From: Ostreibacterium oceani
GTDB lineage: Bacteria; Pseudomonadota; Gammaproteobacteria; Cardiobacteriales; Ostreibacteriaceae
NCBI RefSeq assembly: GCF_009362845.1
Contig: NZ_WHNW01000001.1
Coordinates: 62,001-126,000, forward strand
Direction of reading: 5' to 3'
Length of the DNA: 64,000 bases
Under the pieces are notes generated by a model. That model saw only the letters and a list, made by a program, of their open reading frames with translations. It had not been told where the DNA came from and made no database searches. Positions 27,918-36,064 of this stretch are shown piece by piece. Each line of letters starts with the position of its first letter. The first letter of the stretch is position 1. The position numbers and the translations under genes are program-made.

Positions 27918-28008
27918 GTAATTTCAACATAGGGCATGAACTCAATACGCGTGCAGAATAGTGGGTGTTATAGCCGGCTGCTGCTGGGTGACGCAGCATT
28001 TTATGCCA
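27918..28008. pseudogene. Fossil second copy of osmC and deiminase 3' ends
   Basis: Bases 27918-27960 match the last 44 bases of osmC with a few substitutions, and 27967-28008 match the 3' end of the deiminase gene. Read on the minus strand the second block still encodes CVTQQQPA, the catalytic-cysteine tail. The spacer between the two blocks is shortened. This is what remains of a duplicated or replaced deiminase gene. Confidence 0.8.
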
Positions 28009-28018
28009 TTAAAATTGA

Positions 28019-28375
28019 TTAGATACGAGTTTTGGGTGCAGCTTCGTGACCTGAATCACCAGAATTAGGTTCTCCTTTTGGCTCAATCAGTAACACTTTC
28101 ACTTCGTTTTCAGCTCTCGGGCGATGAACAACCCCTTTGGGGACGACGAACAACTCACCAGCCTTGACCGTGTGGGATGGGCCGCCTTCAATATCTATTT
28201 GCATCTCACCTTCTAGCACGTAGAAAAAGTCGTCTGTGGTGTCGTGTTTATGAAATGGGTATTCTCCAATAAACTTGACTACCATAACATCATTGTCGTT
28301 GTAATCGGAGACCACATGTGGATCCCAGTGTGTCGAGAAACACGCCAATTTTTCCGCGAGATTTATTGATTTCAT
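28019..28375 (-). CDS. Small cupin-domain protein
   Basis: Single-domain cupin of 118 aa. The metal-binding motif 1 is seen as YPFHKHDTTDDFFYVLEGEMQI (His, His, Asp/Glu) and motif 2 as ELFVVPKGVVHRP. Such proteins may be dioxygenases, isomerases or sensors; the sequence does not say which. Start at ATG 28375 with AGGA in the preceding AATAGGATAAC; the longer frame to 28420 lacks a ribosome-binding site. Repeat copy B lies about 100 bp upstream. It ends only 11 bp from the deiminase fossil. Confidence 0.85.
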   Translation of the reverse strand: MKSINLAEKLACFSTHWDPHVVSDYNDNDVMVVKFIGEYPFHKHDTTDDFFYVLEGEMQIDIEGGPSHTVKAGELFVVPKGVVHRPRAENEVKVLLIEPKGEPNSGDSGHEAAPKTRI

Positions 28376-28420
28376 TGTTGTTATCCTATTGCTATTAAAG
28401 TGTACTGTAGAGTTTGTCAA

Positions 28421-28766
28421 AATTTTAACTGAAATTTTATATAAGAAGTTCTATGTGGAATTATAGGCTGATTTTTAAGCGTATGCCTAGGGCAATATTC
28501 TATTCAAATTCCAAGTGTCCTATATTTACGGCAATTGGGTATAATTACAATCGGTGGGTGTCCGATATTTACGGCACGTCTGTCAGTTATTGTCTGTTTT
28601 TCGGGTCTCGTGGCATTACCGCTAACGGTTTGCAGCTTGGCGAAATGGCGGAAATCGAAGCACAAAAGTTTAGTTTTGCACAAATATTCAATCGAAGAAC
28701 TGCCGTTGAATTTAGCACTAAACCCGCTATTTTGTCAAACTGCTGTTGTGCGTTCGGCTTTTTGTT
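28421..28766. other. Intergenic region with repeat copy B
   Basis: Contains repeat copy B and, to its right, about 190 bp (28575-28765) of foreign-looking sequence immediately downstream of the alkX-like gene. Small open frames here (28453-28770, 28535-28813) have no recognisable content and run through the repeat, so I do not call genes. Confidence 0.65.
28476..28580 (+). repeat. Dispersed ~100-bp repeat, copy B
   Basis: Same orientation as copy A and most of its length identical, including TATTCAAATTCCAAGTGTC and GGTGGGTGTCCGATATTTA. About 100 bp upstream of the cupin gene and on the opposite side of the AlkX island from copy C. Confidence 0.85.
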
Positions 28767-29960
28767 TTAGGTTAATAATTGTCTTATTTTATCTGTCAGT
28801 TTTGATGGACTAACTTTTGTCAATTTAATATGTTCACAACCATTAAAAGTCGCAAATGATTTTATAATTTTTACAAATGGTTTTTTCCATAATTCAATGT
28901 CAATGTTTGTGTTTTCAATATGCAAATGTATGATTTCAAATTCTTTTTCTTTTCGGTGAGCTTTGCAATCCACTCGTCCGATAAATGTGTCGCCAAATAA
29001 GATAGGTAAACAAAAATAGCCGTATTGCCTTTTTTCTTTTGGTGTATAGCATTCAATTTTATAATCAAAGTCAAAAAATTGCTTTACTCGGTCTCGATGA
29101 ATAATTGAATTGTCAAATGGCGATAAAATACGAATGCTTGAATTGGTTTTGTTTAAGGGTTTTTCAAGTAAATTTTTATTCACAAAAACAGAAGGCATAT
29201 TTTCAATATTTACTTGTTGTATTGTTCCTTCTTGAAGCATCGATTTTAATACTTTATCAACATTTTTTCGTATTAATTCTCCTGTTTTAAGGTGTGTGAT
29301 TTGCTTTACGGTTGTAAATCCGTACGCATTTAAATAAGTTTTTACTAAATATTCTGCAAATTCAAGGTCAGTTGGTAAGGTTGTGTTAATTGATTTTGGT
29401 AAAACATTTTCAGTGAGGTCGTACGTTTTTTGCATTCCGTTTCTGCTCGAAATCATTAAATCGCCTTGTAGAAAAAGTCTTTCCAGTGCTATTTTTGTAG
29501 GTTTCCAGCTCCACCAACTTCCTGCTTTTTTTGTCTCATTTTCAAAATCTCTTGCTTTTTTTGGACCTTCTCCACGAATAGTGTCCAATACATATTTCAT
29601 CACTTTTGCGTCTGCATTGTAATAATGCGTTTTGCTTTGTTTCACTTCTAACATTTGAGGTAATACAAAACGAAAATTTTTCATTGGAAGATATGATGCA
29701 GCGTGAAACCAATATTCAAACACTTTTCGTTCTTCAACTAACTCATCTAAATATTCCGTTGTATAATCGGGAATTCTTGTCCAAAGTGTGTGATGATGGG
29801 CTCTTTCAATAATTGACAAAGTATCAATTTGTAAATATCCGAGATGTTCTAATGCTTTAAGAACTGCATCTTTACCTTTTCCAAAAGGATATGGCTTTGT
29901 TAATCCTTGACTTTCTAATGTCAAAAAACGAAGTTGTCGTAAAGTCAATTCTTCCGTCAT
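28767..29960 (-). CDS. AlkX/YcaQ-type DNA glycosylase (HTH_42 winged-helix family)
   Basis: Protein of 397 aa of the family formerly called winged helix DNA-binding domain-containing protein. YcaQ/AlkX members unhook interstrand DNA crosslinks by removing N7-alkylated purines. The Gln-Phi-Asp catalytic motif is visible as LQIDTLSIIERAHHHTLWTR (Gln44, Asp46), and the tandem winged-helix part follows. Codon use is clearly more A/T-rich (many AAA, TTT, AAT) than in neighbouring core genes, and its sequence style suggests a Bacteroidetes-like donor; that is inference. It starts 5 bp after the GyrI-like gene, as a two-gene operon. Confidence 0.82.
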   Translation of the reverse strand: MTEELTLRQLRFLTLESQGLTKPYPFGKGKDAVLKALEHLGYLQIDTLSIIERAHHHTLWTRIPDYTTEYLDELVEERKVFEYWFHAASYLPMKNFRFVLPQMLEVKQSKTHYYNADAKVMKYVLDTIRGEGPKKARDFENETKKAGSWWSWKPTKIALERLFLQGDLMISSRNGMQKTYDLTENVLPKSINTTLPTDLEFAEYLVKTYLNAYGFTTVKQITHLKTGELIRKNVDKVLKSMLQEGTIQQVNIENMPSVFVNKNLLEKPLNKTNSSIRILSPFDNSIIHRDRVKQFFDFDYKIECYTPKEKRQYGYFCLPILFGDTFIGRVDCKAHRKEKEFEIIHLHIENTNIDIELWKKPFVKIIKSFATFNGCEHIKLTKVSPSKLTDKIRQLLT

Positions 29961-29965
29961 AAATT

Positions 29966-30403
29966 TTAATCAATAATTGAAATATAGGTTTCAATTTCTG
30001 CGTTGTCTCCGTCAAAATACTTTTGTCCGTGAACTGTTACATCTGCACGGTAAGCTCTTTTTAGTTCAGTATCCTGCCAAATTTCTGTCCAAGTTTTCAA
30101 TATAGCTTCGGGCATTTTTCCTTTTGAAGTGTATTTTACATTTGAACCAATTGAAACGTTTCGTCCCACTAAATCATCTGGAATATTGTCCAATGTTGTT
30201 ACAGGAAAGCCAATGATTAAGGTATATTTTCCTGTATAATCACTTTCGTAGTCTGTATAAACAGCATAAAATTCGTCACTTACTTTGTTGGGTATTTTGT
30301 CAGTGATGTTTTCTCCCCAAAACCTGCCCCAAAGCGTTTCAATGTCAACCATTGATTCGTTTGTCGTTTCAGTTGAGATGCCTATAATTTTGAAATCGTT
30401 CAT
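29966..30403 (-). CDS. GyrI-like / effector-binding domain protein
   Basis: A 145-aa stand-alone GyrI-like domain, the small-molecule binding fold also found in AraC/MerR-type regulators. Features are the start FKIIGISTETTNES, the helix containing LWGRFWGENITDKIPNK, YAVYTDYESDYTGKYTLIIG, and the C-terminal TWTEIWQDTELKRAYRADV. No DNA-binding domain. It shares the A/T-rich base use of the glycosylase gene it precedes by 5 bp. Some GyrI-like proteins hydrolyse or sequester DNA-damaging cyclopropyl compounds, which would make sense with a crosslink glycosylase; this is suggestive only. Confidence 0.82.
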   Translation of the reverse strand: MNDFKIIGISTETTNESMVDIETLWGRFWGENITDKIPNKVSDEFYAVYTDYESDYTGKYTLIIGFPVTTLDNIPDDLVGRNVSIGSNVKYTSKGKMPEAILKTWTEIWQDTELKRAYRADVTVHGQKYFDGDNAEIETYISIID

Positions 30404-30462
30404 ATTTTTTTCGTTGGTTTGTTTTTGCAGAATGTTCGTTTAAGCTGACGCACAACATCCGA

Positions 30463-30482
30463 ATAAACGAACATTCGTTTAT
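30463..30482. promoter_or_regulatory. ATAAACGAA-CA-TTCGTTTAT inverted repeat upstream of gyrI-like gene
   Basis: Nine-base perfect arms with a 2-base centre, extended outwards by CCG/CGG with one unpaired A. It lies about 60 bp before the GyrI-like start. It could be an operator or a recombination-site hairpin; related single motifs occur on both sides. Confidence 0.4.
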
Positions 30483-30581
30483 CGGGGCTATAGGTTATGC
30501 TAAAAATTCGTTTATTCGTCATATTAAATGAGATATGGGCGCAAAGCAATCCTTGTTATTTAGTTTTCGTTAATAGTTGGC

Positions 30582-30676
30582 GCTGTAAAAATATTGGACA
30601 AACAATATAGAATAGACAAAATAGAACACTTGAAATTTAAATAAAATACAGCCCTCGGTATATCGTTCCAAATTAG
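30582..30676 (-). repeat. Dispersed ~100-bp repeat, copy C (inverted, diverged)
   Basis: Read on the minus strand it aligns with copy B: ATACCGAGGGCTGTATTTTA, TTCAAGTGTTCTAT and TTTGTCCAATATTTTTAC match the corresponding B blocks with substitutions and a small deletion. Opposite orientation to A and B, so B and C bracket the GyrI/AlkX genes as an inverted pair. Confidence 0.65.
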
Positions 30677-30789
30677 CATCGAACTTTCCCTGAACGCTTT
30701 AATTGAGTTTGTATGTTCTAATTTGGTTGCAATAAATTTTTGGCTATCCAAGATATACGCTATATGCCAGTATGAAAATCAATGCATTA

Positions 30790-31602
30790 TCAGCGAGTAG
30801 CGCGTAAGTAAATCACATAATAGACAAAGGCGACAAAGAATCCGCCGCCAACAATATTGCCGGCTGTGACGGGGATGAGGTTTTGTAGCATGTCGTTAAG
30901 GCCAATCAGGGGTTCGCTTTGTCCGGTAAAGCGCTGTAGTAACATCGCCATTGGGATGAAAAATAGATTGGCAATACTGTGTTCGAACCCAGCGGCCACA
31001 AACGCGGCAATAGGCAGGACGATGGCGGCTATTTTATCAATTACGCTGCGCCCGGCCATTGCCATCCAAATCGCCATGCAGACTAAAACATTACATAAGA
31101 TACCTTTAAAAAAGGCGCTGCTCATTGATAGATTAATCTTTGCCTGTGCGATGTCAATATAGGTTTTTGCAACCGCGCCACCATTGGCATTGCCTTGCTC
31201 GGCGAAAAGTAACAGCAGCGCCAATCCTAACGCGCCAATGCCATTTCCAAGAAATACGATGCCCCAGTTTCGTAGTAATTGGGCCGTGGTGATTTTTTTA
31301 TCCGCCCACGCCATGACTAATAAATTATTGCCGGTAAATAATTCCGCGCCGGCGATAACCACTAAAATCAAACCGAGCGAAAATACCAAACCGCCAAACC
31401 ACTGCGTTACGGCAAAGGATAAGCTGGCATCGGCTTTCACCAATACAAAGCTCATCGCACCAAGGCCAATAAACGCGCCTGCTAATAATGCCAGCATGAA
31501 TAGCGGCAGCCACGCAAGGTTTGCTTTCGTTACGCCAATGGATTCGACGCGCGCGGCTATTTCTTGTGGCGAGTAGGCATTAAAGTCAAATACGCTTTTC
31601 AT
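30790..31602 (-). CDS. Formate/nitrite transporter (FNT) family channel
   Basis: Pentameric inner-membrane channel for small monovalent anions. The 270-aa protein has six transmembrane segments and both FNT signatures: GAELFTGNNLLVMAW in the middle and AAGFEHSIANLFFIPMAM with the central histidine in the second half, followed by GNIVGGGFFVAFVYYVIYLR. FocA (formate), NirC (nitrite) and FdhC all fit; no formate-lyase, nitrite-reductase or formate-dehydrogenase gene is adjacent, so I do not assign one. Base use returns to that of the core genome, so this gene probably lies outside the foreign island. Confidence 0.9.
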   Translation of the reverse strand: MKSVFDFNAYSPQEIAARVESIGVTKANLAWLPLFMLALLAGAFIGLGAMSFVLVKADASLSFAVTQWFGGLVFSLGLILVVIAGAELFTGNNLLVMAWADKKITTAQLLRNWGIVFLGNGIGALGLALLLLFAEQGNANGGAVAKTYIDIAQAKINLSMSSAFFKGILCNVLVCMAIWMAMAGRSVIDKIAAIVLPIAAFVAAGFEHSIANLFFIPMAMLLQRFTGQSEPLIGLNDMLQNLIPVTAGNIVGGGFFVAFVYYVIYLRATR

Positions 31603-31842
31603 GGTTTGTCGGTTTGCTGCTGGTTTGGTTGATAGTCGTTGGTTTTGATTGTATACGTCACTTTAGCATAAATGACGCCTCAGATACATAGGTTAGGTAG
31701 TAGCTTAGGTAATAGGCTAGGTAGTAGGCTAGATATATAGCAAAGCGAATAGGGAGATGAGCGTAGAGATGAACGGGTGTTATGCGATGATATTTGCGAT
31801 GATTTTCTGGGGTTCGTTGGGTATTGATTGGGCATGTGATAG

Positions 31843-31894
31843 GGTGTTGATTGGGTGTTGATTGGGTGTTGATTAGGTGTTGATTAGGTGTTCT
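31843..31894 (+). repeat. 11-bp tandem array upstream of tig
   Basis: Four copies of GGTGTTGATTG/A (31843-31886) and a partial fifth, just upstream of the tig promoter. Confidence 0.9.
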
Positions 31895-31939
31895 GTGGAT
31901 ATTCGGTGGGGAATTCGGTGGGAATTCGGTGGGAATTCA

Positions 31940-31968
31940 TTGGCATTTTGCATTGATTAAGATACAAT
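31940..31968 (+). promoter_or_regulatory. Sigma-70 promoter for tig
   Basis: TTGGCA (31940-31945), 17-bp spacer, TACAAT (31963-31968): five of six matches in each box with optimal spacing. It leaves a leader of about 145 bases before the tig start. Confidence 0.7.
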
Positions 31969-32121
31969 AATTCCCCTCGATTAGCTGGGCGTGGTTAAGC
32001 CCTAGGTTAGTGCTAAGTTAGGCGTTTAGGCTAGGTTTTTCGCTCAGTGTTTAATTGATGCCCCGCGAAGGGGTTTTGCGTGGTGTTAATCCACAATGGT
32101 ATAATCAAATTAGGTAAAAAC

Positions 32122-33432
32122 ATGCAAGTTAAAGTCGATATTCTAGAAGGTCTACAACGTAAAATCACGGTGGAAATCCCAGCAGATCAGGTCAATGACC
32201 AAGTGATGACTAAGCTGAAAAAAGTACAAAAAACTACCAAGATGGATGGTTTTAGAAAAGGCAAAGTGCCGATGAAAGTCGTTGAACAAAAATACAGCGC
32301 TGCCGTGCGCCAAGAAGTCTTGGGCGATCTGATTGAAAAGACTTATGGCGAGGCCATTAAGCAGGAAAAATTAACCCCTGCCGCGCACCCGTCAATTCAA
32401 CCAATTTCAGGGTTTGCGGCCAATGAGGCGTTTGTTTACGAAGCGCAAATTGAAGTCATTCCTGAGTTTGATGTCAAAGGACTTGATAGCTTGACGGTGA
32501 GAAAACCCATTGCCAAAGTCCTTGCCAAAGACGTCAAAGCCATGATTGATACACTACGCAAACAATCAGCAGACTGGCAAACCAGCGACGAACCTGCCGC
32601 CGAAGGCGACCGCGTGCTTATCAACTTTACTGGAACGATTGATGGCGAAGCGTTTGATGGTGGCAGTGCCGAAGATGTGCCTGTTGTCTTGGGCGCTAAG
32701 CAGATGTTGCCTGAGTTTGAGTCTGCGTTAGCAGGCAAAAAAACAGGGGATGATGTAGAGGCAACCGTCAATTTCCCAGCCGATTATCACGGCGAAGCGG
32801 TTGCGGGTAAAACAGCGCAATTTGCCATTCAAATCAAACAAGTTGAAACACCAAAACTACCGCGTGTTGATGAGCAATTTATCCGTCAATTTGGCATCGA
32901 AGAGCCAACCAAGGAAAACTTTGAAAACGTAGTCCGCGAAAATATGGAGCGTGAGTTAGAGACGGGCATTCGTCGGCAGATTAATCAGCAGGTCATGCAG
33001 CATTTAGTGGATGCGAATGATATTGTGGTGCCTGCTAGCATGATTGAAAATGAAAAGCAACGCATGGTACAAGAGACCAAGCTAGCCGAGCAAGTCAGTG
33101 ACGAAGCACAGCGCAATAAAATCATAGAAGAGCAATTTGCAGCGCCTTCACGTCGTCGTGTTTTGTTAGGTCTGGTGATGGGGAAACTGTTTGAAGAAAA
33201 AGCCATTAGACCCGATGCCGAACGGGTTGAAGCGACTGTTGAGCGGCTGGCGGCAACGTATGAAAACCCGCAGCAGTTCCGCGATTACTTCCATAATAAC
33301 GCGCAAGCGGCGGAAAAAATTTACGCACAAGTCATGGAAGAGCAGCTCATCGATGAAATTTTGGCCAATGCCGAGATAGTCGAAGAAAAAAAGAGCTTCG
33401 ATGAAGTGATGAAGGGCGAAAACGCCGCGTAA
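32122..33432 (+). CDS. tig: Trigger factor (ribosome-associated chaperone and prolyl isomerase)
   Basis: Binds nascent chains at the ribosome exit tunnel. N-terminal ribosome-binding domain with the signature FRKGKVPMKVVEQKY (near residue 45), FKBP-type prolyl isomerase domain (GDRVLINFTGTIDGEAFDGG, about 150-240) and a helical C-terminal chaperone domain. With ATG 32122 the protein is 436 aa, the usual length (E. coli 432), starting MQVKVDILEGLQRK; an upstream in-frame start at 32080 would add 14 unrelated residues. AGGT lies at a proper distance. First gene of the tig-clpP-clpX-lon-hupB cluster. Confidence 0.97.
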   Translation: MQVKVDILEGLQRKITVEIPADQVNDQVMTKLKKVQKTTKMDGFRKGKVPMKVVEQKYSAAVRQEVLGDLIEKTYGEAIKQEKLTPAAHPSIQPISGFAANEAFVYEAQIEVIPEFDVKGLDSLTVRKPIAKVLAKDVKAMIDTLRKQSADWQTSDEPAAEGDRVLINFTGTIDGEAFDGGSAEDVPVVLGAKQMLPEFESALAGKKTGDDVEATVNFPADYHGEAVAGKTAQFAIQIKQVETPKLPRVDEQFIRQFGIEEPTKENFENVVRENMERELETGIRRQINQQVMQHLVDANDIVVPASMIENEKQRMVQETKLAEQVSDEAQRNKIIEEQFAAPSRRRVLLGLVMGKLFEEKAIRPDAERVEATVERLAATYENPQQFRDYFHNNAQAAEKIYAQVMEEQLIDEILANAEIVEEKKSFDEVMKGENAA

Positions 33433-33631
33433 TTGACTGTTTTCAGGTGGTAGCAGTAGGCGATAGATAGGCGATAAGCCACTGATCGCGCTGTCGCCAT
33501 GTGACTACTATGTTGCTGCTATGTTGGCGCATGAACTGACTTACGACATGGTATGGCACGGCACAGGCTTGGGCGTTATTGCGTATGCTTTTTCTCGTTA
33601 ATTTTTACCCATGAACAAAACTGAGGGGACA

Positions 33632-34240
33632 ATGAATCTAATGAATACCCAAGCATTTATGCCAATACCGATGGTGGTAGAGCAAACGGGGCGTAGCGAA
33701 CGCGCTTATGATATTTATTCGCGTTTACTGAAAGAGCGGATTGTTTTTTTGGTCGGGCCTGTCACAGACGAAACGGCTAATTTGGTTGTTGCACAGTTGC
33801 TTTTTTTAGAAGCAGAAAACCCAGAAAAAGAAATCGCACTATACATTAATTCACCAGGTGGATCGGTGTCTGCGGGGCTTGCAATCTATGACACCATGCA
33901 GTTTATTAAACCCGATGTATCAACGATGGTAATTGGCCAAGCGGCGTCAATGGGGGCATTTTTACTCAATGCAGGCACGCCGGGTAAGCGCTATGCTTTG
34001 CCGAATTCTCGTGTCATGATTCATCAGCCCTTAGGCGGATATCAGGGGCAAGCAACCGATATTGATATTCACGCCAAAGAAATACTCAAAATTCGCGATA
34101 ATCTAAATAAAATCATGGCAAAACATAGTGGTCAATCGATAAAAACCATTGCCAAAGACACCGACCGCGATAATTACATGAACGCAGACGAGGCAAAAAA
34201 ATATGGCTTGATTGATCGCGTTGTCACCCAGAGAAGTTAG
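33632..34240 (+). CDS. clpP: ATP-dependent Clp protease proteolytic subunit
   Basis: Serine peptidase that forms the double-heptamer degradation chamber used by ClpX and ClpA. The catalytic Ser is in [10 protein letters not shown] (residue 106) and His in VMIHQPLGG (residue 131); the motif [16 protein letters not shown] is clear. I choose ATG 33632, preceded by GAGGGG at ideal spacing, giving 202 aa; the ATG at 33611 adds seven residues and lacks a Shine-Dalgarno. A hairpin (34236-34252) covers the stop. 182 bp before clpX. Confidence 0.97.
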   Translation: MNLMNTQAFMPIPMVVEQTGRSERAYDIYSRLLKERIVFLVGPVTDETANLVVAQLLFLEAENPEKEIALYINSPGGSVSAGLAIYDTMQFIKPDVSTMVIGQAASMGAFLLNAGTPGKRYALPNSRVMIHQPLGGYQGQATDIDIHAKEILKIRDNLNKIMAKHSGQSIKTIAKDTDRDNYMNADEAKKYGLIDRVVTQRS

Positions 34241-34252
34241 CGTGCCGCTAAC
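34236..34252. other. Hairpin at the clpP stop codon
   Basis: GTTAGCG-TGC-CGCTAAC, perfect 7-bp arms. There is no T-run after it, so it is more likely an mRNA-end stabiliser than a terminator. Confidence 0.4.
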
Positions 34253-34422
34253 TGACGCTGGCACCTGTTGCGGTAAATAAGCAAAACAGTTGAGTAAAAC
34301 AATTGAGTAAAACAATTGAAATAGTGAGCGGTCAAAACAATCAAAAGCCATTGGCGTCGAGCAGCTAAAACTGTCCGATAACTGTGCAATAACCGTGCGA
34401 TAAGCATTGATAAAGTAGGTTT

Positions 34423-35664
34423 ATGAGTAAAAAAGAAAAAGAATTAGTCTGTTCATTTTGTGGGCGTAATCGAATAGACGGTGGTGGCTTGTTGACAGGT
34501 GACCAAGCGGGTGTGGCTATTTGTCGTATTTGTTTGTCAGAGGGGATGGCGGTATTTTCTGATGCGGAGTTAGATGATGAAATCGAAGCCCAAATGGCAG
34601 AGGATTTTGCGTTTGCAGAGGAATCTTTTTTATTGGCCAAGCCACAACAAATCACCGCGCACCTAGACGACTATGTGATTGGTCAGGACGCGGTAAAAAA
34701 AATCTTAGCGGTCGCCGTTTATAATCACTATAAACGCTTGCTGCATGGGGATAAAAGCACGGTTGAAATCGGCAAGTCCAATATTTTGTTAGTTGGGCCC
34801 ACTGGCTCAGGTAAAACTTTGCTGGCGGAAACGCTAGCCAAAACACTGAGAGTGCCGTTTGCCGTGGCTGATGCCACCACCTTAACCGAGGCAGGTTATG
34901 TCGGTGAAGATGTTGAAAATATCATTCAGCGATTATTGCAACACGCCGATTACGATGTGGAAAAAGCCCAGCGCGGCATTATCTATATCGATGAGGTTGA
35001 TAAAATCGCCCGTAAATCTGAAAATATGTCGATTACACGGGATGTGTCGGGTGAGGGTGTGCAGCAAGCGCTACTCAAGATTATTGAAGGCACAGTCGCC
35101 TCAGTGCCTCCACAAGGCGGTCGCAAGCATCCTAACCAAGAAATGATTCAGGTCGATACCTCCAATATTTTATTTATTTGTGGTGGTGCGTTTGCAGGCA
35201 TTGACCGCATTATTCAAGACCGTGTTGAAAAAGGGAGTATTGGTTTTTCGGCCAATATCAAGCGCCCTGACACGACTTTGGATAAGAATACGTTGTTACA
35301 ATGCGTAGATACCGACGATTTGGTGCGTTTTGGCTTAATCCCTGAGTTTGTGGGGCGATTGCCGATGCGTGCGATTTTAAATCCCCTTGATGAAGCCACG
35401 TTGGTCACTATCCTGACAAAACCCAAAAATGCCCTGACTAAGCAGTTTGAATATTTATTTGCGCTGGATGATTGCAAGCTCTCTTTTACAAAAGGCGCGC
35501 TCAGGGCAATTGCCAAGCAAGCCATCTTAGAGAATACGGGCGCGCGTGGATTACGATCTATTATTGAAAAAATCTTGCTGGATGTGATGTATGATTTGCC
35601 TGTCGATAAGATGGCGCAATTCACCGTTGATGAAAAATTTGTCAAAAAACAATTGTACGGTTAG
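34423..35664 (+). CDS. clpX: ATP-dependent Clp protease ATP-binding subunit ClpX
   Basis: AAA+ unfoldase that feeds tagged proteins to ClpP. Zinc-binding domain with four cysteines (CSFCGRNR ... CRIC, residues about 10-40), Walker [15 protein letters not shown], Walker [14 protein letters not shown], the pore motif GYVGEDVEN and a C-terminal [20 protein letters not shown]. Length 413 aa against 424 in E. coli. The zinc finger contains a Gly-rich insertion ([15 protein letters not shown]) instead of the usual KLIAGP-type segment, a mild variation in the region that recognises adaptors. Confidence 0.97.
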   Translation: MSKKEKELVCSFCGRNRIDGGGLLTGDQAGVAICRICLSEGMAVFSDAELDDEIEAQMAEDFAFAEESFLLAKPQQITAHLDDYVIGQDAVKKILAVAVYNHYKRLLHGDKSTVEIGKSNILLVGPTGSGKTLLAETLAKTLRVPFAVADATTLTEAGYVGEDVENIIQRLLQHADYDVEKAQRGIIYIDEVDKIARKSENMSITRDVSGEGVQQALLKIIEGTVASVPPQGGRKHPNQEMIQVDTSNILFICGGAFAGIDRIIQDRVEKGSIGFSANIKRPDTTLDKNTLLQCVDTDDLVRFGLIPEFVGRLPMRAILNPLDEATLVTILTKPKNALTKQFEYLFALDDCKLSFTKGALRAIAKQAILENTGARGLRSIIEKILLDVMYDLPVDKMAQFTVDEKFVKKQLYG

Positions 35665-35818
35665 GTGTCGCCTGTTGGTGTAGCTGCCTTGTCGTAACTT
35701 GGTTGCCCTTGTTACCTTCCTTGTTGCCCTCCTTGTTGCCCCTTGGTAGCTGGTTAACTGGTTAGCTGGTTAGCCCCTTGTCGCTACTGCACCACGCTAT
35801 TGCATGTGCCACGCTACT

Positions 35819-35880
35819 GAGTCGCACTATTGAGCCGCACTATTGAGCCGCACTATTGAGCCGCACTATTGAGCCACATT
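35819..35880 (+). repeat. 13-bp tandem array between clpX and lon
   Basis: GAGTCGCACTATT followed by three exact copies of GAGCCGCACTATT (35832-35870) and a broken fifth unit. Confidence 0.92.
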
Positions 35881-35959
35881 AGTGCATTATATTATACTGC
35901 TACACTATTGCGCGGCAGGTTGGCTTGTGGATTGCTTTGTGGATTGCTCTGTGGATTGT

Positions 35960-35988
35960 TTGATTATCTTGTAACGGGCGGTTAAAAT
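35960..35988 (+). promoter_or_regulatory. Candidate sigma-70 promoter of lon
   Basis: TTGATT (35960-35965), 17-bp spacer, TAAAAT (35983-35988). Reasonable vegetative match. No clear sigma-32 heat-shock box was recognised, although lon is heat-induced in relatives. Confidence 0.5.
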
Positions 35989-36064
35989 GTCAACTCGTCG
36001 CCTTGATTTTGTCTAGCCCACCCCAATATACAGATTAACGATTAATATTTAAACAGGTATTCTC

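Larger units (their letters stand above)
27636..28018. other. Intergenic region with repeat copy A and duplication remnant
   Basis: Non-coding. It holds repeat copy A (about 27782-27895) and, further right, a decayed duplicate of the osmC and deiminase 3' ends (27918-28008). Nothing else recognised. Confidence 0.8.
30404..30789. other. Intergenic region with palindrome and repeat copy C
   Basis: AT-rich upstream region of the GyrI/AlkX pair. It has a 20-bp near-palindrome (30463-30482), extra TTCGTTTA-type copies near 30435 and 30507, and the inverted repeat copy C. The small open frame 30560-30751 (minus) runs through the repeat and is not a supported gene. Confidence 0.65.
31603..32121. 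other. FNT/tig divergent intergenic region with tandem repeats
   Basis: About 520 bp. It contains TAGGCTAGGTAGTAGG-type imperfect repeats (about 31688-31738), an 11-bp tandem array (31843-31894), AATTCGGTGGG repeats (about 31911-31938), a good sigma-70 promoter for tig, and a small CCCC-GCGAA-GGGG-TTTT stem (32061-32077) in the tig leader. No gene is supported. Confidence 0.75.
35665..36064. other. clpX/lon intergenic region
   Basis: 400 bp, largely short repeats: CCTTGTTGCCC-type (35700-35735), GGTTAGCTGGTTA-type (about 35750-35775), a clean 13-bp array (35819-35880) and TGTGGATTG repeats (35930-35960). It ends with a candidate lon promoter. No gene is supported. Confidence 0.75.

Noticed and set aside
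28453-28813. Two small open frames through repeat copy B
   Set aside because: They consist of the dispersed repeat plus the tail of the foreign segment; no recognisable product and inconsistent with copies A and C.
30560-30751. Small minus-strand frame overlapping repeat copy C
   Set aside because: Its only similarity is to the other repeat copies, which do not keep the frame.
35665-36064. Heat-shock (sigma-32) promoter for lon
   Set aside because: No CTTGAA / CCCCAT pair at proper spacing was found; only a vegetative-type promoter is supportable.
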